A DNA stretch of 64,000 nucleotides from an uncultured Flavobacterium sp. (GCA_943912855.1 CALTVC010000015.1:1-64000), one strand, 5' to 3'. Positions 42,436 to 51,220 are shown, numbered from the stretch's first letter. Notes: generated by a model not told the origin, from the letters alone. A program made the numbers and translations.

Positions 42436-43049
42436 AAACACTAACCGCTGACCAAGTACAGTTTATAGATACTTACCTTACACAGATAGGGGTAGAGTAC
42501 GAAGATATCCGTTATGAAATGACCGACCACGTGGCATCGGCATTGGAAGAAACGGAGGGTGACTTTATGGAGCGTTTCAAAATATATATGCTTCAAAACA
42601 AGGAAACATTATTAACTGAGAGCAAAACTTTTGGTTGGCAAGCCGGTAAACGCGCTATGAAAATATTTCTCAGGACGCTTATAAACCCGTATGTGCTTTT
42701 TGCCTTTACCCTGATTTTGGTAGTGTTGAATAAGATGTACACGGTATTTGGAATAGATGATGTACAGTATGGTTTCAGCATTATGTTCACCGTGTTGTAT
42801 TTCGTGTCGTGCTATCCTGTACTAAAAGGCAGGATTACAGGAAAGAGGGAATACTCTGTAGCTTTTAAGGTGATAAACCTGCCCGGGTTAGCGGTATTTA
42901 TGCTGCACCTGATTATAAACCCGCTTTATGGGCACATGCCATTATGGATGGCTATGTTGTTACAATCGTTTTGCCTGGGGTATATTATGGCTATGGTTGT
43001 AGCCCGTGCACGCGTTAAAAAGCAGTATGCCCGATTATATGTAAAATAA
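42432..43049 (+). CDS. Array membrane protein 5 (short type)
   Basis: 205 residues. The N-terminal domain MKTLTADQVQFIDTYLTQ, then YEDIRYEMTDHVASALEET and GDFMERFKIYMLQNKETLL. It joins the two subfamilies: its first eight residues match protein 6 exactly (MKTLTADQ), while the rest matches protein 4. Four hydrophobic segments; tail VKKQYARLYVK. Six bases before protein 6. Function unknown. Confidence 0.75.
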   Translation: MKTLTADQVQFIDTYLTQIGVEYEDIRYEMTDHVASALEETEGDFMERFKIYMLQNKETLLTESKTFGWQAGKRAMKIFLRTLINPYVLFAFTLILVVLNKMYTVFGIDDVQYGFSIMFTVLYFVSCYPVLKGRITGKREYSVAFKVINLPGLAVFMLHLIINPLYGHMPLWMAMLLQSFCLGYIMAMVVARARVKKQYARLYVK

Positions 43050-43055
43050 TTACTA

Positions 43056-43736
43056 ATGAAAACACTAACCGCAGACCAGATAACCGCGCTCTACACCTTT
43101 ACAAGGCAGCACTTTGTAGAACACTACGACCTGCAAACCGAGCTGGTAGATCACCTTGCCAATGCCATAGAGCAACGTTGGGCAACGGACCCTGCTGTAA
43201 GCTTTGATGATGCCCTGAAGGCAGAATTTAAAAAGTTTGGCGTATTTGGGTTTAGTGATGTGGTAGAGCAGAAAGGCAAAGCCCTAGGGCGTCGTTACCT
43301 AAAGCTGAAGTGGGGCTATTTCAGGGAGTTTTTTACCCTCCCGAAAGTACTGCTTACCCTGGCATTGGTACTTGCCATGGGGATGCTTTTAAGATTTAAT
43401 GTTTGGGTGGCACTAAGCATTTACATACTGTTGCAGCTTGCCAGTTTTATAAAGTTGTTTGCCAATGTAAAAGCATTCAATAAAAAGGCAAAGGAAACCG
43501 GACGTAAATGGATGCTTGAAGAAATGATTTTCAGGGGTGTAACGTTTACCGCGCTGGCGGGTTTCTGGTTCCAGTTTGGGCAAATGATGTACTATACCCA
43601 TAATGTATATGCCCAGTGGGTGCTTGCTACAGTATGTGTGCTACTGCTGTTGCACAATTATATAGTGCTTTATGTTATCCCGTCTAAAGCAGAACAATAT
43701 TTAAAAGAAACGTACCCTGAGTACGCTATTGCATAA
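43056..43736 (+). CDS. Array membrane protein 6 (long type)
   Basis: 226 residues, first of three long-type members. The domain MKTLTADQITALYTFTRQHF, then DLQTELVDHLANAIEQRW, continues with a second conserved helix (SFDDALKAEFKKFGVFGF) absent from the short type. A basic linker (LGRRYLKLKWGYFREFF) and four or five hydrophobic segments follow, then the signature tail EQYLKETYPEYAIA. Very close to protein 8 in both protein and DNA over the first 60 codons. Function unknown. Confidence 0.76.
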   Translation: MKTLTADQITALYTFTRQHFVEHYDLQTELVDHLANAIEQRWATDPAVSFDDALKAEFKKFGVFGFSDVVEQKGKALGRRYLKLKWGYFREFFTLPKVLLTLALVLAMGMLLRFNVWVALSIYILLQLASFIKLFANVKAFNKKAKETGRKWMLEEMIFRGVTFTALAGFWFQFGQMMYYTHNVYAQWVLATVCVLLLLHNYIVLYVIPSKAEQYLKETYPEYAIA

Positions 43737-43740
43737 TACA

Positions 43741-44439
43741 ATGATTAACGAAACAGAACCAAGAAAAACCGTAACTGCCACGCAAATGGAGGCATTGTTT
43801 TATTTCCTGAAAAGCAGGAACATAAAGCATTACGACGTGCAGTGCGAACTTGCCGACCACATAGCCAATGCCATAGAACAAACCTGGGAGCAAAACCCCG
43901 ACATATCATTTGCCGATGCACTTACTGCCGAAGAAGAAAAATTTGGTGGCAAATTCGGGTTTATGAAGATAATGTTTAAGCGTCAGGCTGCTTTGCGCAA
44001 AAGGTACCGTAAAATGTTTTGGGGGTACTTTTTCTCGTACTTTAAGTTGCCACAGATTATAGGCGTGGTGGCTTTTGGTTATGGTTTGTTCCGACTGATG
44101 TTGTGGTGGTACAAGTCCTATCTCTTGGTGCTTGTTCCGCTTATCATTGCAATAGTGCTAAGGGAAAGGCATCTTAATAAAGTATACAAAAGCAATCCGC
44201 ACGGACACCATTGGCTTATGGAAGAAATGATTTATGCCCGGGATGGCGGAGTGGGCTATCTTGTTATGTGTGTTAATTTTACGTGGCAAATGTGGCGCGA
44301 TGATTATCCTTTTGGGCTTATTGTTACAGAAAGTGTGGTTATAACATTGCTTACACTGTACGGATATGTAAAACTAATGGTAATACCTAATCGTGCCGAA
44401 GCCTACCTGAAAGAGATTTATCCTGAGTACGGAAAATAA
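43741..44439 (+). CDS. Array membrane protein 7 (long type)
   Basis: 232 residues from ATG 43741; an in-frame TTG four codons upstream overlaps protein 6 and is less likely. It has a short extra N-terminus (MINETEPRKT), then DVQCELADHIANAIEQTW and SFADALTAEEEKFGGKFG. The loop between membrane segments contains NPHGHHWLMEEMIYARDGG, matching RKWMLEEMIF in protein 6. Tail EAYLKEIYPEYGK. Function unknown. Confidence 0.75.
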   Translation: MINETEPRKTVTATQMEALFYFLKSRNIKHYDVQCELADHIANAIEQTWEQNPDISFADALTAEEEKFGGKFGFMKIMFKRQAALRKRYRKMFWGYFFSYFKLPQIIGVVAFGYGLFRLMLWWYKSYLLVLVPLIIAIVLRERHLNKVYKSNPHGHHWLMEEMIYARDGGVGYLVMCVNFTWQMWRDDYPFGLIVTESVVITLLTLYGYVKLMVIPNRAEAYLKEIYPEYGK

Positions 44440-44448
44440 ACTATTGCT

Positions 44449-45150
44449 ATGAAAAAGATTACCGCAGAACAGATAGACGCGCTTTATGCCTTTACCATAA
44501 AGCATTACATAGAATATTACGACCTGCAAACCGAGCTGGTAGACCACCTTGCCAACGCTATAGAACAACGCTGGGTTACAGAACCTAACGTGCCTTTTGA
44601 GGAAGCCTTGCAGGATGAGTTTAAGAAGTTTGGTATCTTCGGGTTTACAGAGCTTGCCGAAAGGAGGGAACGTGTACTTTCTAAAAAGTATAATAGCCTG
44701 TTATGGGCATACGCCAAAGACTTTTTAAAACTGCCTAAAGTAGTGCTAACACTTATGTTTTTTTCAGGAGTTCTTTTCCTGTTTAATAAACATGAAATCT
44801 GGATGAGCATATTACCTTTTTCGGCATTGTTGATGTTTGCGGTAAGAGTAATACAATTGCTGTGGCGTTACAGGAAGAAAGTACGTGCCACAGGGAAAAA
44901 GTGGCTGTTTGAACACGTTATATTTAATTTCGCAGGGCTGGGAGCACCTACCATATTACCCTTTCAATTGGTAAACTTTTATTTTGAGTACCATGCGCCA
45001 CTTATCCTAGTGTATATAAACGCGGCTTATTTTACAGGCATGATGTTGTACTACTACGTTATGCTTTTTGTGGTGCCTTCGCGATCTGAAGAACATCTGC
45101 TAAAACTCTATCCGGAATATGCGTTTGAAAATATTCCGCAAAAAGTGTAA
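44449..45150 (+). CDS. Array membrane protein 8 (long type)
   Basis: 233 residues: ITAEQIDALYAFTIKHYI, DLQTELVDHLANAIEQRW, PFEEALQDEFKKFGIFGF, basic linker, four or five hydrophobic segments, a cytosolic loop TGKKWLFEHVIF and tail EEHLLKLYPEYAF. The last array member; 49 bases separate it from the permease gene, with no terminator between, so the transporter is probably in the same transcript. Function unknown. Confidence 0.76.
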   Translation: MKKITAEQIDALYAFTIKHYIEYYDLQTELVDHLANAIEQRWVTEPNVPFEEALQDEFKKFGIFGFTELAERRERVLSKKYNSLLWAYAKDFLKLPKVVLTLMFFSGVLFLFNKHEIWMSILPFSALLMFAVRVIQLLWRYRKKVRATGKKWLFEHVIFNFAGLGAPTILPFQLVNFYFEYHAPLILVYINAAYFTGMMLYYYVMLFVVPSRSEEHLLKLYPEYAFENIPQKV

Positions 45151-45199
45151 CTTTCAGCGGTAGCGGTACACTAATCCTATAAAACCATCATATACAATT

Positions 45200-46672
45200 A
45201 TGTTTAAAAAATTCCTCTGGCTGGAGTGGAAGGCTTTTTTAAGGTCATCTTCCTTTGGCATCAACATGACGCTAAAAATAATACTGGGCATACTGGCTTT
45301 CATTTACAGTATTATGTTCCTGTTTTTAAGTGCCGGTGCCTATTACGGCATTAAAGAAGAAATGCACCAGGATCCTCTGGTGGTAGTAAGCAAGTACCTT
45401 ATCTACTATTTCCTTGTAGATATGGTTATAAGGGCGCTATTGCAAAAAGTACCGGTGCTTAATACGCGTCCGTTATTGTCATTGCCCATAAAGCGTAGTA
45501 CCATAATAAACTTTGTGCTGGGCAAAACGTTCCTTTCGTTTTTCTGTCTGGTACATGTGTTTTTGCTTGTGCCGTTTAATATTGTATTGCTTATAGAGGG
45601 TTACGATCCATTAGGCGTACTGTTCTGGTGGCTGGGGCTTTGGCTTATTGTGTATATAAACAACCTTGCCAACCTGCTTATGGGCGATAATGATTTTATA
45701 TTTATCATCTTCCTGGGTATACTTGCATCATTTGTAGGCCTGCAATACTACGGTTATTTTGATGTTACACTGGTTACAGGGGCTATGTTCCACAGTTTGT
45801 ACAGTACATACTTTGCCATACTGGTTCCGGTGGCAATATTTGCAGGACTCTATTGGTTTAGCCATAAAACCTTCAGCAAAAAAATGTACCTGGATACCGG
45901 GCTTAAATCAAAATCAGAAATCGCGGACGGCAGGGAGTATACGTTCCTTAACCGATTTGGGGTTATGGGTACCTTCCTTAGAAATGACCTTAGGCTGATA
46001 CTCCGTAACAAGCGTAGCCGTACCACGCTCATCATGAGCTTTGTGTTTATATTTTACGGATTCCTGTTCTTTAGCGGAGCGGTAGAGGCGTATGATAATG
46101 TACACATGAAAATGTTTGCCGCCATATTTATCAGTGGTGGTTTTATGATGACCTTCGGGCAGTTTGTACCGAGTTGGGACAGTGCGTACTATCAGCTTAT
46201 GATGAGCCAGAACATACCGTATAGCCAATACATAGCCAGCAAATGGTGGCTTATGGTTGTGGCGGTGGTAGCTACGAGTATTGTTGCTTCAATCTACTTA
46301 TACTTTGGTATAGAAATTTATTTAATGATACTTGCCGGAGCGGTGTTTAATATTGGTGTAAACACGCTGCTGGTGCTTCTGGGAGGTGCCTATGTAAAAA
46401 CACCTATAGACCTTGCCAGTGCCAAGCAGGCTTTTGGTAACAAGCAGGCGTTTAACCTAAAGGTGTTTTTAATATCGTTGCCTAAGTTGCTATTGCCTAT
46501 GTTGCTATATACATTAGGGTACAAACTTATAAGCCCGCTTGCCGGATTTTTGTTTGTAACGGCTGCCGGCCTTTTAGGGCTTGTATTCCGTAAGGCGGCA
46601 TTTAAAGCCATAGAGCGTATTTACAAATCAGAGAAGTACGACACCATAGCGGCTTATAAAGAAAAAAACTAA
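45200..46672 (+). CDS. ABC-2 type permease, DUF5687-like
   Basis: 490 residues. MFKKFLWLEWKAFLRSSSFG, then about ten to twelve hydrophobic segments in two halves separated by a cytosolic stretch (SEIADGREYTFLNRFGVMG, FLRNDLRLILRNKRSRTTL). The L-E-W-K opening and the R-N-D-L-R-L-I-L-R coupling segment match the DUF5687 permease family of Bacteroidota. Forms an ABC exporter with the ATPase 25 bases downstream. Substrate unknown; family members are predicted to act on peptides, lipids or antibiotics, without firm evidence. Confidence 0.88.
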   Translation: MFKKFLWLEWKAFLRSSSFGINMTLKIILGILAFIYSIMFLFLSAGAYYGIKEEMHQDPLVVVSKYLIYYFLVDMVIRALLQKVPVLNTRPLLSLPIKRSTIINFVLGKTFLSFFCLVHVFLLVPFNIVLLIEGYDPLGVLFWWLGLWLIVYINNLANLLMGDNDFIFIIFLGILASFVGLQYYGYFDVTLVTGAMFHSLYSTYFAILVPVAIFAGLYWFSHKTFSKKMYLDTGLKSKSEIADGREYTFLNRFGVMGTFLRNDLRLILRNKRSRTTLIMSFVFIFYGFLFFSGAVEAYDNVHMKMFAAIFISGGFMMTFGQFVPSWDSAYYQLMMSQNIPYSQYIASKWWLMVVAVVATSIVASIYLYFGIEIYLMILAGAVFNIGVNTLLVLLGGAYVKTPIDLASAKQAFGNKQAFNLKVFLISLPKLLLPMLLYTLGYKLISPLAGFLFVTAAGLLGLVFRKAAFKAIERIYKSEKYDTIAAYKEKN

Positions 46673-46697
46673 TCATTAACACAACACTTCGTCAACC

Positions 46698-47405
46698 ATG
46701 ATACAAATTCAAGATCTAAAAAAAGCATATAAAGGAACCGTAGTCCTAAACATACCCAGCCTTACCATAAACAAAGGTGAAAGCCTTGGGCTTGTGGGTA
46801 ACAACGGTGCGGGTAAGACCACATTGTTCAGCCTTTTGCTGGACCTCATAGAACCAAGTGCAGGTCACGTGACCATAAACGGAATACAGGTGAATAAAAG
46901 CGAGGACTGGAAGCCGTTTACCGCGCCATTCCTTGACGAAAGCTTCCTGATAGGTTACCTTACGGCTGAGGAGTATTTTTACTTCATTGGCGACCTTCGC
47001 GGGCAAAACAAGGCATCGGTAGATGAGTTGCTTAAAAAGCACACCGACTTTTTTAATGATGAAATTCTTGGTAAAAAGAAATACCTGCGCGACCTGAGTA
47101 AGGGTAACCAGAAAAAGGTGGGTATTATAGCTACGCTGATAGGTAATCCGGATTTAATTATCTTAGATGAGCCGTTTGCGAACCTGGATCCTACTACGCA
47201 GTTCAGGCTAAAGAAGATTATAAAAGACCTTGCCGAAGACAAAACCAAAACCATACTGGTTAGTAGCCATGACCTGGCACACACTACAGAAGTGAGTAAC
47301 CGTATTGTGGCAATGCACAAAGGCCATGTGGTAAAAGACATCTATACATCTGAAGAAAAATCAGACGAAACGCTGAAGGAACTGGAAGCGTTTTTTGCGG
47401 TATAA
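46698..47405 (+). CDS. ABC transporter ATP-binding protein
   Basis: 235 residues. Walker A GNNGAGKTT (34-42), an atypical signature LSKGNQKKV in place of LSGGQ, Walker B LIILDEPFANLD and switch His in LVSSHDLAH. This is the ABC-2 export type (CcmA/NatA-like), matching the permease encoded just upstream. It probably powers export by the DUF5687 subunit. A strong terminator follows, closing the padR operon. Confidence 0.94.
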   Translation: MIQIQDLKKAYKGTVVLNIPSLTINKGESLGLVGNNGAGKTTLFSLLLDLIEPSAGHVTINGIQVNKSEDWKPFTAPFLDESFLIGYLTAEEYFYFIGDLRGQNKASVDELLKKHTDFFNDEILGKKKYLRDLSKGNQKKVGIIATLIGNPDLIILDEPFANLDPTTQFRLKKIIKDLAEDKTKTILVSSHDLAHTTEVSNRIVAMHKGHVVKDIYTSEEKSDETLKELEAFFAV

Positions 47406-47411
47406 AAAGTT

Positions 47412-47443
47412 AATTCCCTGCCACCCGGCAGGGAATTTTTTTT
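47412..47443 (+). terminator. Terminator closing the padR-array-ABC operon
   Basis: AATTCCCTGCC and GGCAGGGAATT form an 11-bp stem with a four-base loop followed by a T-run. Confidence 0.92.
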
Positions 47444-47536
47444 AAAATCATATCCATTAAAAAAAAGAAACGTATTTTTACCCTCTACTATACTAAAAAG
47501 CAATTTTGAAAGTTTAGGATAAAAAATTCTTTTGTA

Positions 47537-50215
47537 TTGAAAACCAGGTACTCTAAATATATTTTCGTTTTTGGCGCGGCCGTTTTTGCTATTGCGTGTT
47601 CTACAAAAAAAGACAATTTTGTAAACCGTAATTACCATGCCATGTCTACCAAGTACAATGTTATGTACAATGGTAATAATGCTCTTGTAGCCGGTGTTGC
47701 CGAACTAAAGGCAAACCTGCATGACAATTATTGGGATATACTCCCCGTAGAACGCATGCAAAAACCATCGGAAGAAATGGAACCTACCGATAAGCGTAAC
47801 GCTAACATAGAACGAGCCGAAGCTAAGGCGGTTAAAGCCATTCAAAAGCACTCTATGGACATAGGCGGGCAGGAGCGTAACCCCCAAATGGATGAGGCGT
47901 ACCTGCTACTGGGTGAATCGCGTTATTACGATAACCGTTTTGTGCCTGCTATGGAGGCTTTTAACTACGTACTATACAAATACCCTAAAAGTAGTGCCAT
48001 AGACGAAATAAAAGTTTGGCGCGAAAAAACCAACATCAGGTTAGACAATACCGGACTGGCAATCATCAACCTGAAAAAGCTCCTTAAAGAAAAAAGGGAG
48101 GTAATGGACAAGCAGATTTTTAGCGATGCAAACGCCATGCTTGGTCAGGCATATATTAACGAAGAATATCTGGACAGTGCTGTTAATCCACTGAAACAGG
48201 CTGCTAAATTTAGCAGAGATAAAGAGAAAAGAGCACGTTACTATTTTATAGTAGGGCAGATATACGGTAAGCTTAAGAAGAATGATAGTTCTTACGCCTA
48301 CTATCAGCACGTTATAGACATGAAACGTAAGTCGCCACGTTTGTATACTGTACAGGCGCATGCCATGCAGGCAGGTATGTTTGACTATAAAGCCGGAGAT
48401 ACCCTTGCCTTCATGAAAAAGTACAAGAAGCTGCTTGAAGACAGGGAAAACCGCCCGTATCTGGATATTATAAACCATCAGGTGGCTTTGTTTTATGACA
48501 AGCAGGGAAATACCCAGAATGCTGTTAAGTATTACAATGTTTCTATAAAGAAAAAAGGAAACGACCGTTACCTTACCGCAAGCAACTACCGTAACATAGC
48601 CGAGATAAACTTTAAGCAGGCTAAATATCTTATGGCAGGTAAGTATTATGACAGTACGCTTGTAAACATGGATTTCCGTACCAGGGAATACAAGTCTATT
48701 AAAAAGAAGCGCAACAACCTTGACGATGTAATTAAATATGAAGGAATAGCTTCTGTTAATGACAGTATACTGCACGTAGCCGGACTTAATGAAGGCGAAA
48801 GGATAGCCTATTATAACGACTATATTGCCAAGCTTAAAATAGCCGATGAGGAGGCTAAGAAAAAAGCCGAGAAAGAAGCTCAGGCCAAGGCAAATATGGA
48901 GGCTAACGCTATGACTGCCGGTTCAGGACCTGTGGATATGAATAAAGATGACAAGTCTGGGAATGCGTTTCAGCCCCAGGGAGTATCTTTAGCTCAGATG
49001 GGTAGCGCCAGAAAAAGTATAGGTGATTCACCGGGGCTTTCTAACAGGCGTTCGGAGTCTGGTACAAATGGATCGTTTTACTTTTACAACGGAGCAAACA
49101 TCGCTTCGGGTAAGGCTGTTTTCCAGAATAAATGGGGTAAAAGAGAGCTTACAGATAACTGGCGTGTAGCTTCAGAAATGAGTGCGTCAGCAGGAGGCGA
49201 TACAAATAATGAAGACGCAACCGATAGTGCCGAGGGTAAAAATAAAAAGGACGAAAAACCGCTTGATCCGCGTTACGACCCTACGTTTTATATAAGCCAG
49301 ATTCCTACAGACCTGAAAGTGCTGGACAGTCTTGCCAAAGACCGAAACTTTGCGTACTTCCAGCTGGGTGCTATATATAAGGATAAGTTTAAGGAGTATC
49401 AGCGCGCTGCAGATAAGTTAGAAAAGTTGCTTACCTATAGTCCTGAAGAGCGCCTTATAGCGCCAAGTTTATACAACCTGTATCGTATTTACGAAATCAT
49501 AGATCCGTCTAAAGCGCAGGCATACAAACAGCGTATCCTTTCAGAATATCCTGATAGCCGATATGCAGCCATCGTGAAAAATCCTAACCCGGATGAACTG
49601 TTTGCCGGTAGCCCGGAGGCGGTTTATAAAAAGGTGTTTGACCAGTATGCATCGGGTCAGTTACGTGAGGTGTATGAATCTATTGGTCAATACATAGACA
49701 GTTATGAGGGCGAAGACATATTGCCTAAGTTTGAGCTGCTAAAAGCGCGTGTTATAGGTAGACTCCTGGGTGCTGAAGAATACAAAAAAGCGGTTAACTA
49801 CGTTGCCCTGACTTATGCTAATGCTAAAGAGGGTAAAGAGGCAGATGCCATGCTGAAGAAAGACATACCGGCATTGGAAAAACTTGCCTTTGGCGAAAAG
49901 CCAACTGCGTATAAACTTATCTTTAAGTTTAATGCAAATGATCTTAAGATAGAAAAGCTTACCAAAACCATTAAGCAGTTTATAAAAGACGGTAATAACA
50001 ACAGTATTACGCTGAGTAATGATATTTATTCTCCTACCGAAAACATACTGGTAGTACATGGCCTTATAAACAGGCTGGCTGCGGTTGATGCCGCTACCGT
50101 ACTAAGGGATTATAAAGATTACAGGATTACCGAAACTCCGATTATTATAAGTACCGAAGACTACAAAGTGGTTCAGGTGAAGAAAAACCTGGCACAGTAC
50201 CAGCCGGTAAAGTAA
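47537..50215 (+). CDS. sprE: Gliding motility / T9SS lipoprotein SprE (PorW)
   Basis: 892 residues. I accept the TTG start at 47537, because only it gives the lipoprotein signal MKTRYSKYIFVFGAAVFAIAC (Cys21); the next in-frame Met lies beyond the lipobox. The body has many TPR-like repeats (MDEAYLLLGESRYYDNRF, AMEAFNYVLYKYPKS, ARYYFIVGQIYGKLKKNDSS), a charged low-complexity middle (about 430-570) and a second TPR region. SprE/PorW is an outer-membrane-associated component needed for T9SS function and gliding in Flavobacterium. It is followed by bactofilin and atp genes. Confidence 0.88.
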   Translation: MKTRYSKYIFVFGAAVFAIACSTKKDNFVNRNYHAMSTKYNVMYNGNNALVAGVAELKANLHDNYWDILPVERMQKPSEEMEPTDKRNANIERAEAKAVKAIQKHSMDIGGQERNPQMDEAYLLLGESRYYDNRFVPAMEAFNYVLYKYPKSSAIDEIKVWREKTNIRLDNTGLAIINLKKLLKEKREVMDKQIFSDANAMLGQAYINEEYLDSAVNPLKQAAKFSRDKEKRARYYFIVGQIYGKLKKNDSSYAYYQHVIDMKRKSPRLYTVQAHAMQAGMFDYKAGDTLAFMKKYKKLLEDRENRPYLDIINHQVALFYDKQGNTQNAVKYYNVSIKKKGNDRYLTASNYRNIAEINFKQAKYLMAGKYYDSTLVNMDFRTREYKSIKKKRNNLDDVIKYEGIASVNDSILHVAGLNEGERIAYYNDYIAKLKIADEEAKKKAEKEAQAKANMEANAMTAGSGPVDMNKDDKSGNAFQPQGVSLAQMGSARKSIGDSPGLSNRRSESGTNGSFYFYNGANIASGKAVFQNKWGKRELTDNWRVASEMSASAGGDTNNEDATDSAEGKNKKDEKPLDPRYDPTFYISQIPTDLKVLDSLAKDRNFAYFQLGAIYKDKFKEYQRAADKLEKLLTYSPEERLIAPSLYNLYRIYEIIDPSKAQAYKQRILSEYPDSRYAAIVKNPNPDELFAGSPEAVYKKVFDQYASGQLREVYESIGQYIDSYEGEDILPKFELLKARVIGRLLGAEEYKKAVNYVALTYANAKEGKEADAMLKKDIPALEKLAFGEKPTAYKLIFKFNANDLKIEKLTKTIKQFIKDGNNNSITLSNDIYSPTENILVVHGLINRLAAVDAATVLRDYKDYRITETPIIISTEDYKVVQVKKNLAQYQPVK

Positions 50216-50223
50216 CAGTAAGC

Positions 50224-50625
50224 ATGAGTATGTTTGAAAAACAAAAATCATATACCGACCTCTTAGGGAAAACCAACCGTATTGTAGAAGGAACCTCTAT
50301 AACCGGAGATATTGTATCTCAGGCAGACCTTAGGCTGGACGGGCACCTTGTGGGAAATTTTACCTCTCAGGGCAGGCTTGTTATAGGTCCTGCCGGTAGT
50401 GTTACCGGAGACATTAAATGCAAGAGTGCGGACATAGAGGGCAAATTTAACGGTCGTATAGAGGTAGACGAATTATTAAGCATAAAGAATAAAGCGCATA
50501 TACAGGGCGAGGTAATAGCGGGCAAGCTGGCTGTAGAGCCGGGAGCTGTTTTTACGGCTACCTGTACCATGAAAAATACAACGAAAAACACCACGCCTGC
50601 CCATGACAAACAACAAGCAGGATAA
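50224..50625 (+). CDS. Bactofilin (polymer-forming cytoskeletal protein)
   Basis: 133 residues. The central beta-helix core is evident from evenly spaced Gly/Val/Ile patterns: TSITGDIVSQADLRLDGHL, GRLVIGPAGSVTGDIKC and AHIQGEVIAGKLAVEPG. The tails are short and disordered (TKNTTPAHDKQQAG). Bactofilins polymerise without nucleotide and scaffold cell-shape or envelope proteins. It lies eight bases after sprE and overlaps atpZ by 23 bases, an arrangement that could link envelope scaffold and secretion machinery expression. Confidence 0.93.
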   Translation: MSMFEKQKSYTDLLGKTNRIVEGTSITGDIVSQADLRLDGHLVGNFTSQGRLVIGPAGSVTGDIKCKSADIEGKFNGRIEVDELLSIKNKAHIQGEVIAGKLAVEPGAVFTATCTMKNTTKNTTPAHDKQQAG

Positions 50626-50824
50626 GAAGCCAAACAAATGGCTAACACTGATAAGCATCCCTACGCAAATGGGGCTTATCATTTTTTTGTTCTCAAAGCT
50701 GGGCAGTTGGTTAGATGGTAAATATCCTAACGACAGTGAATTGTATTTCATTATCTTTACCATGCTGGGTGTGGCTGTGGCGCTGTATAATGTTGTACGT
50801 CAGGTAAATCAACTTAATAAATAA
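50603..50824 (+). CDS. AtpZ/AtpI-like ATP synthase assembly protein
   Basis: 73 residues, two membrane helices: TLISIPTQMGLIIFLFSKLG and LYFIIFTMLGVAVALYNVV, with LGSWLDGKYPN between them. This is the AtpZ/AtpI pattern; such proteins help c-ring assembly or Mg2+/Ca2+ supply of the F-type ATP synthase. The start overlaps the bactofilin gene and the stop (50824) directly abuts the next ATG. The position ahead of atpB supports the call. Confidence 0.88.
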   Translation: MTNNKQDKKPNKWLTLISIPTQMGLIIFLFSKLGSWLDGKYPNDSELYFIIFTMLGVAVALYNVVRQVNQLNK

Positions 50825-51220
50825 ATGGATAAAAGTTTTTTTAAAACCCTGCTTCAGGTTACAGGCGCTGCCTGTGTATTTCTAATTACCAGCCTTTTAA
50901 TATTTCAGATACCCGATTTAAAATCGCAAACCGCTGATTTTGTTTATCCTGTGTATTTAACCGTACTTTTCTTCTACGGGTTAAGTGTTATAATACTTTT
51001 CGCACTGCATTTGCTCTCTGCCAAAAATGCGGGTCAAATAGGAAATGTTTTTCTTTTACTTACCACACTGCAGGTTGTAGGCGGTTATCTGTATATCAGG
51101 CCTGTTTTATCGAAAACGATTGAAATCCAAACGGAAAAAGTCAGCATATTTGTTATTTTTATGTTATTTTTGTTGCTTGAGGCCTATTTTACAGCGGTTC
51201 TCTTAAACAAAAAACAATGA
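50825..51220 (+). CDS. Small membrane protein in AtpI position (DUF6168-like)
   Basis: 131 residues with four hydrophobic segments (VTGAACVFLITSLLIFQIP, YLTVLFFYGLSVIILFALHL, VFLLLTTLQVVGGYLYI, VSIFVIFMLFLLLEAYFTAVL). I believe it is the family labelled DUF6168 in Flavobacteriia. The four-helix layout and the location between atpZ and atpB recall AtpI/UncI, so a role in ATP synthase assembly is possible, but I see no shared motif. Confidence 0.7.
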   Translation: MDKSFFKTLLQVTGAACVFLITSLLIFQIPDLKSQTADFVYPVYLTVLFFYGLSVIILFALHLLSAKNAGQIGNVFLLLTTLQVVGGYLYIRPVLSKTIEIQTEKVSIFVIFMLFLLLEAYFTAVLLNKKQ

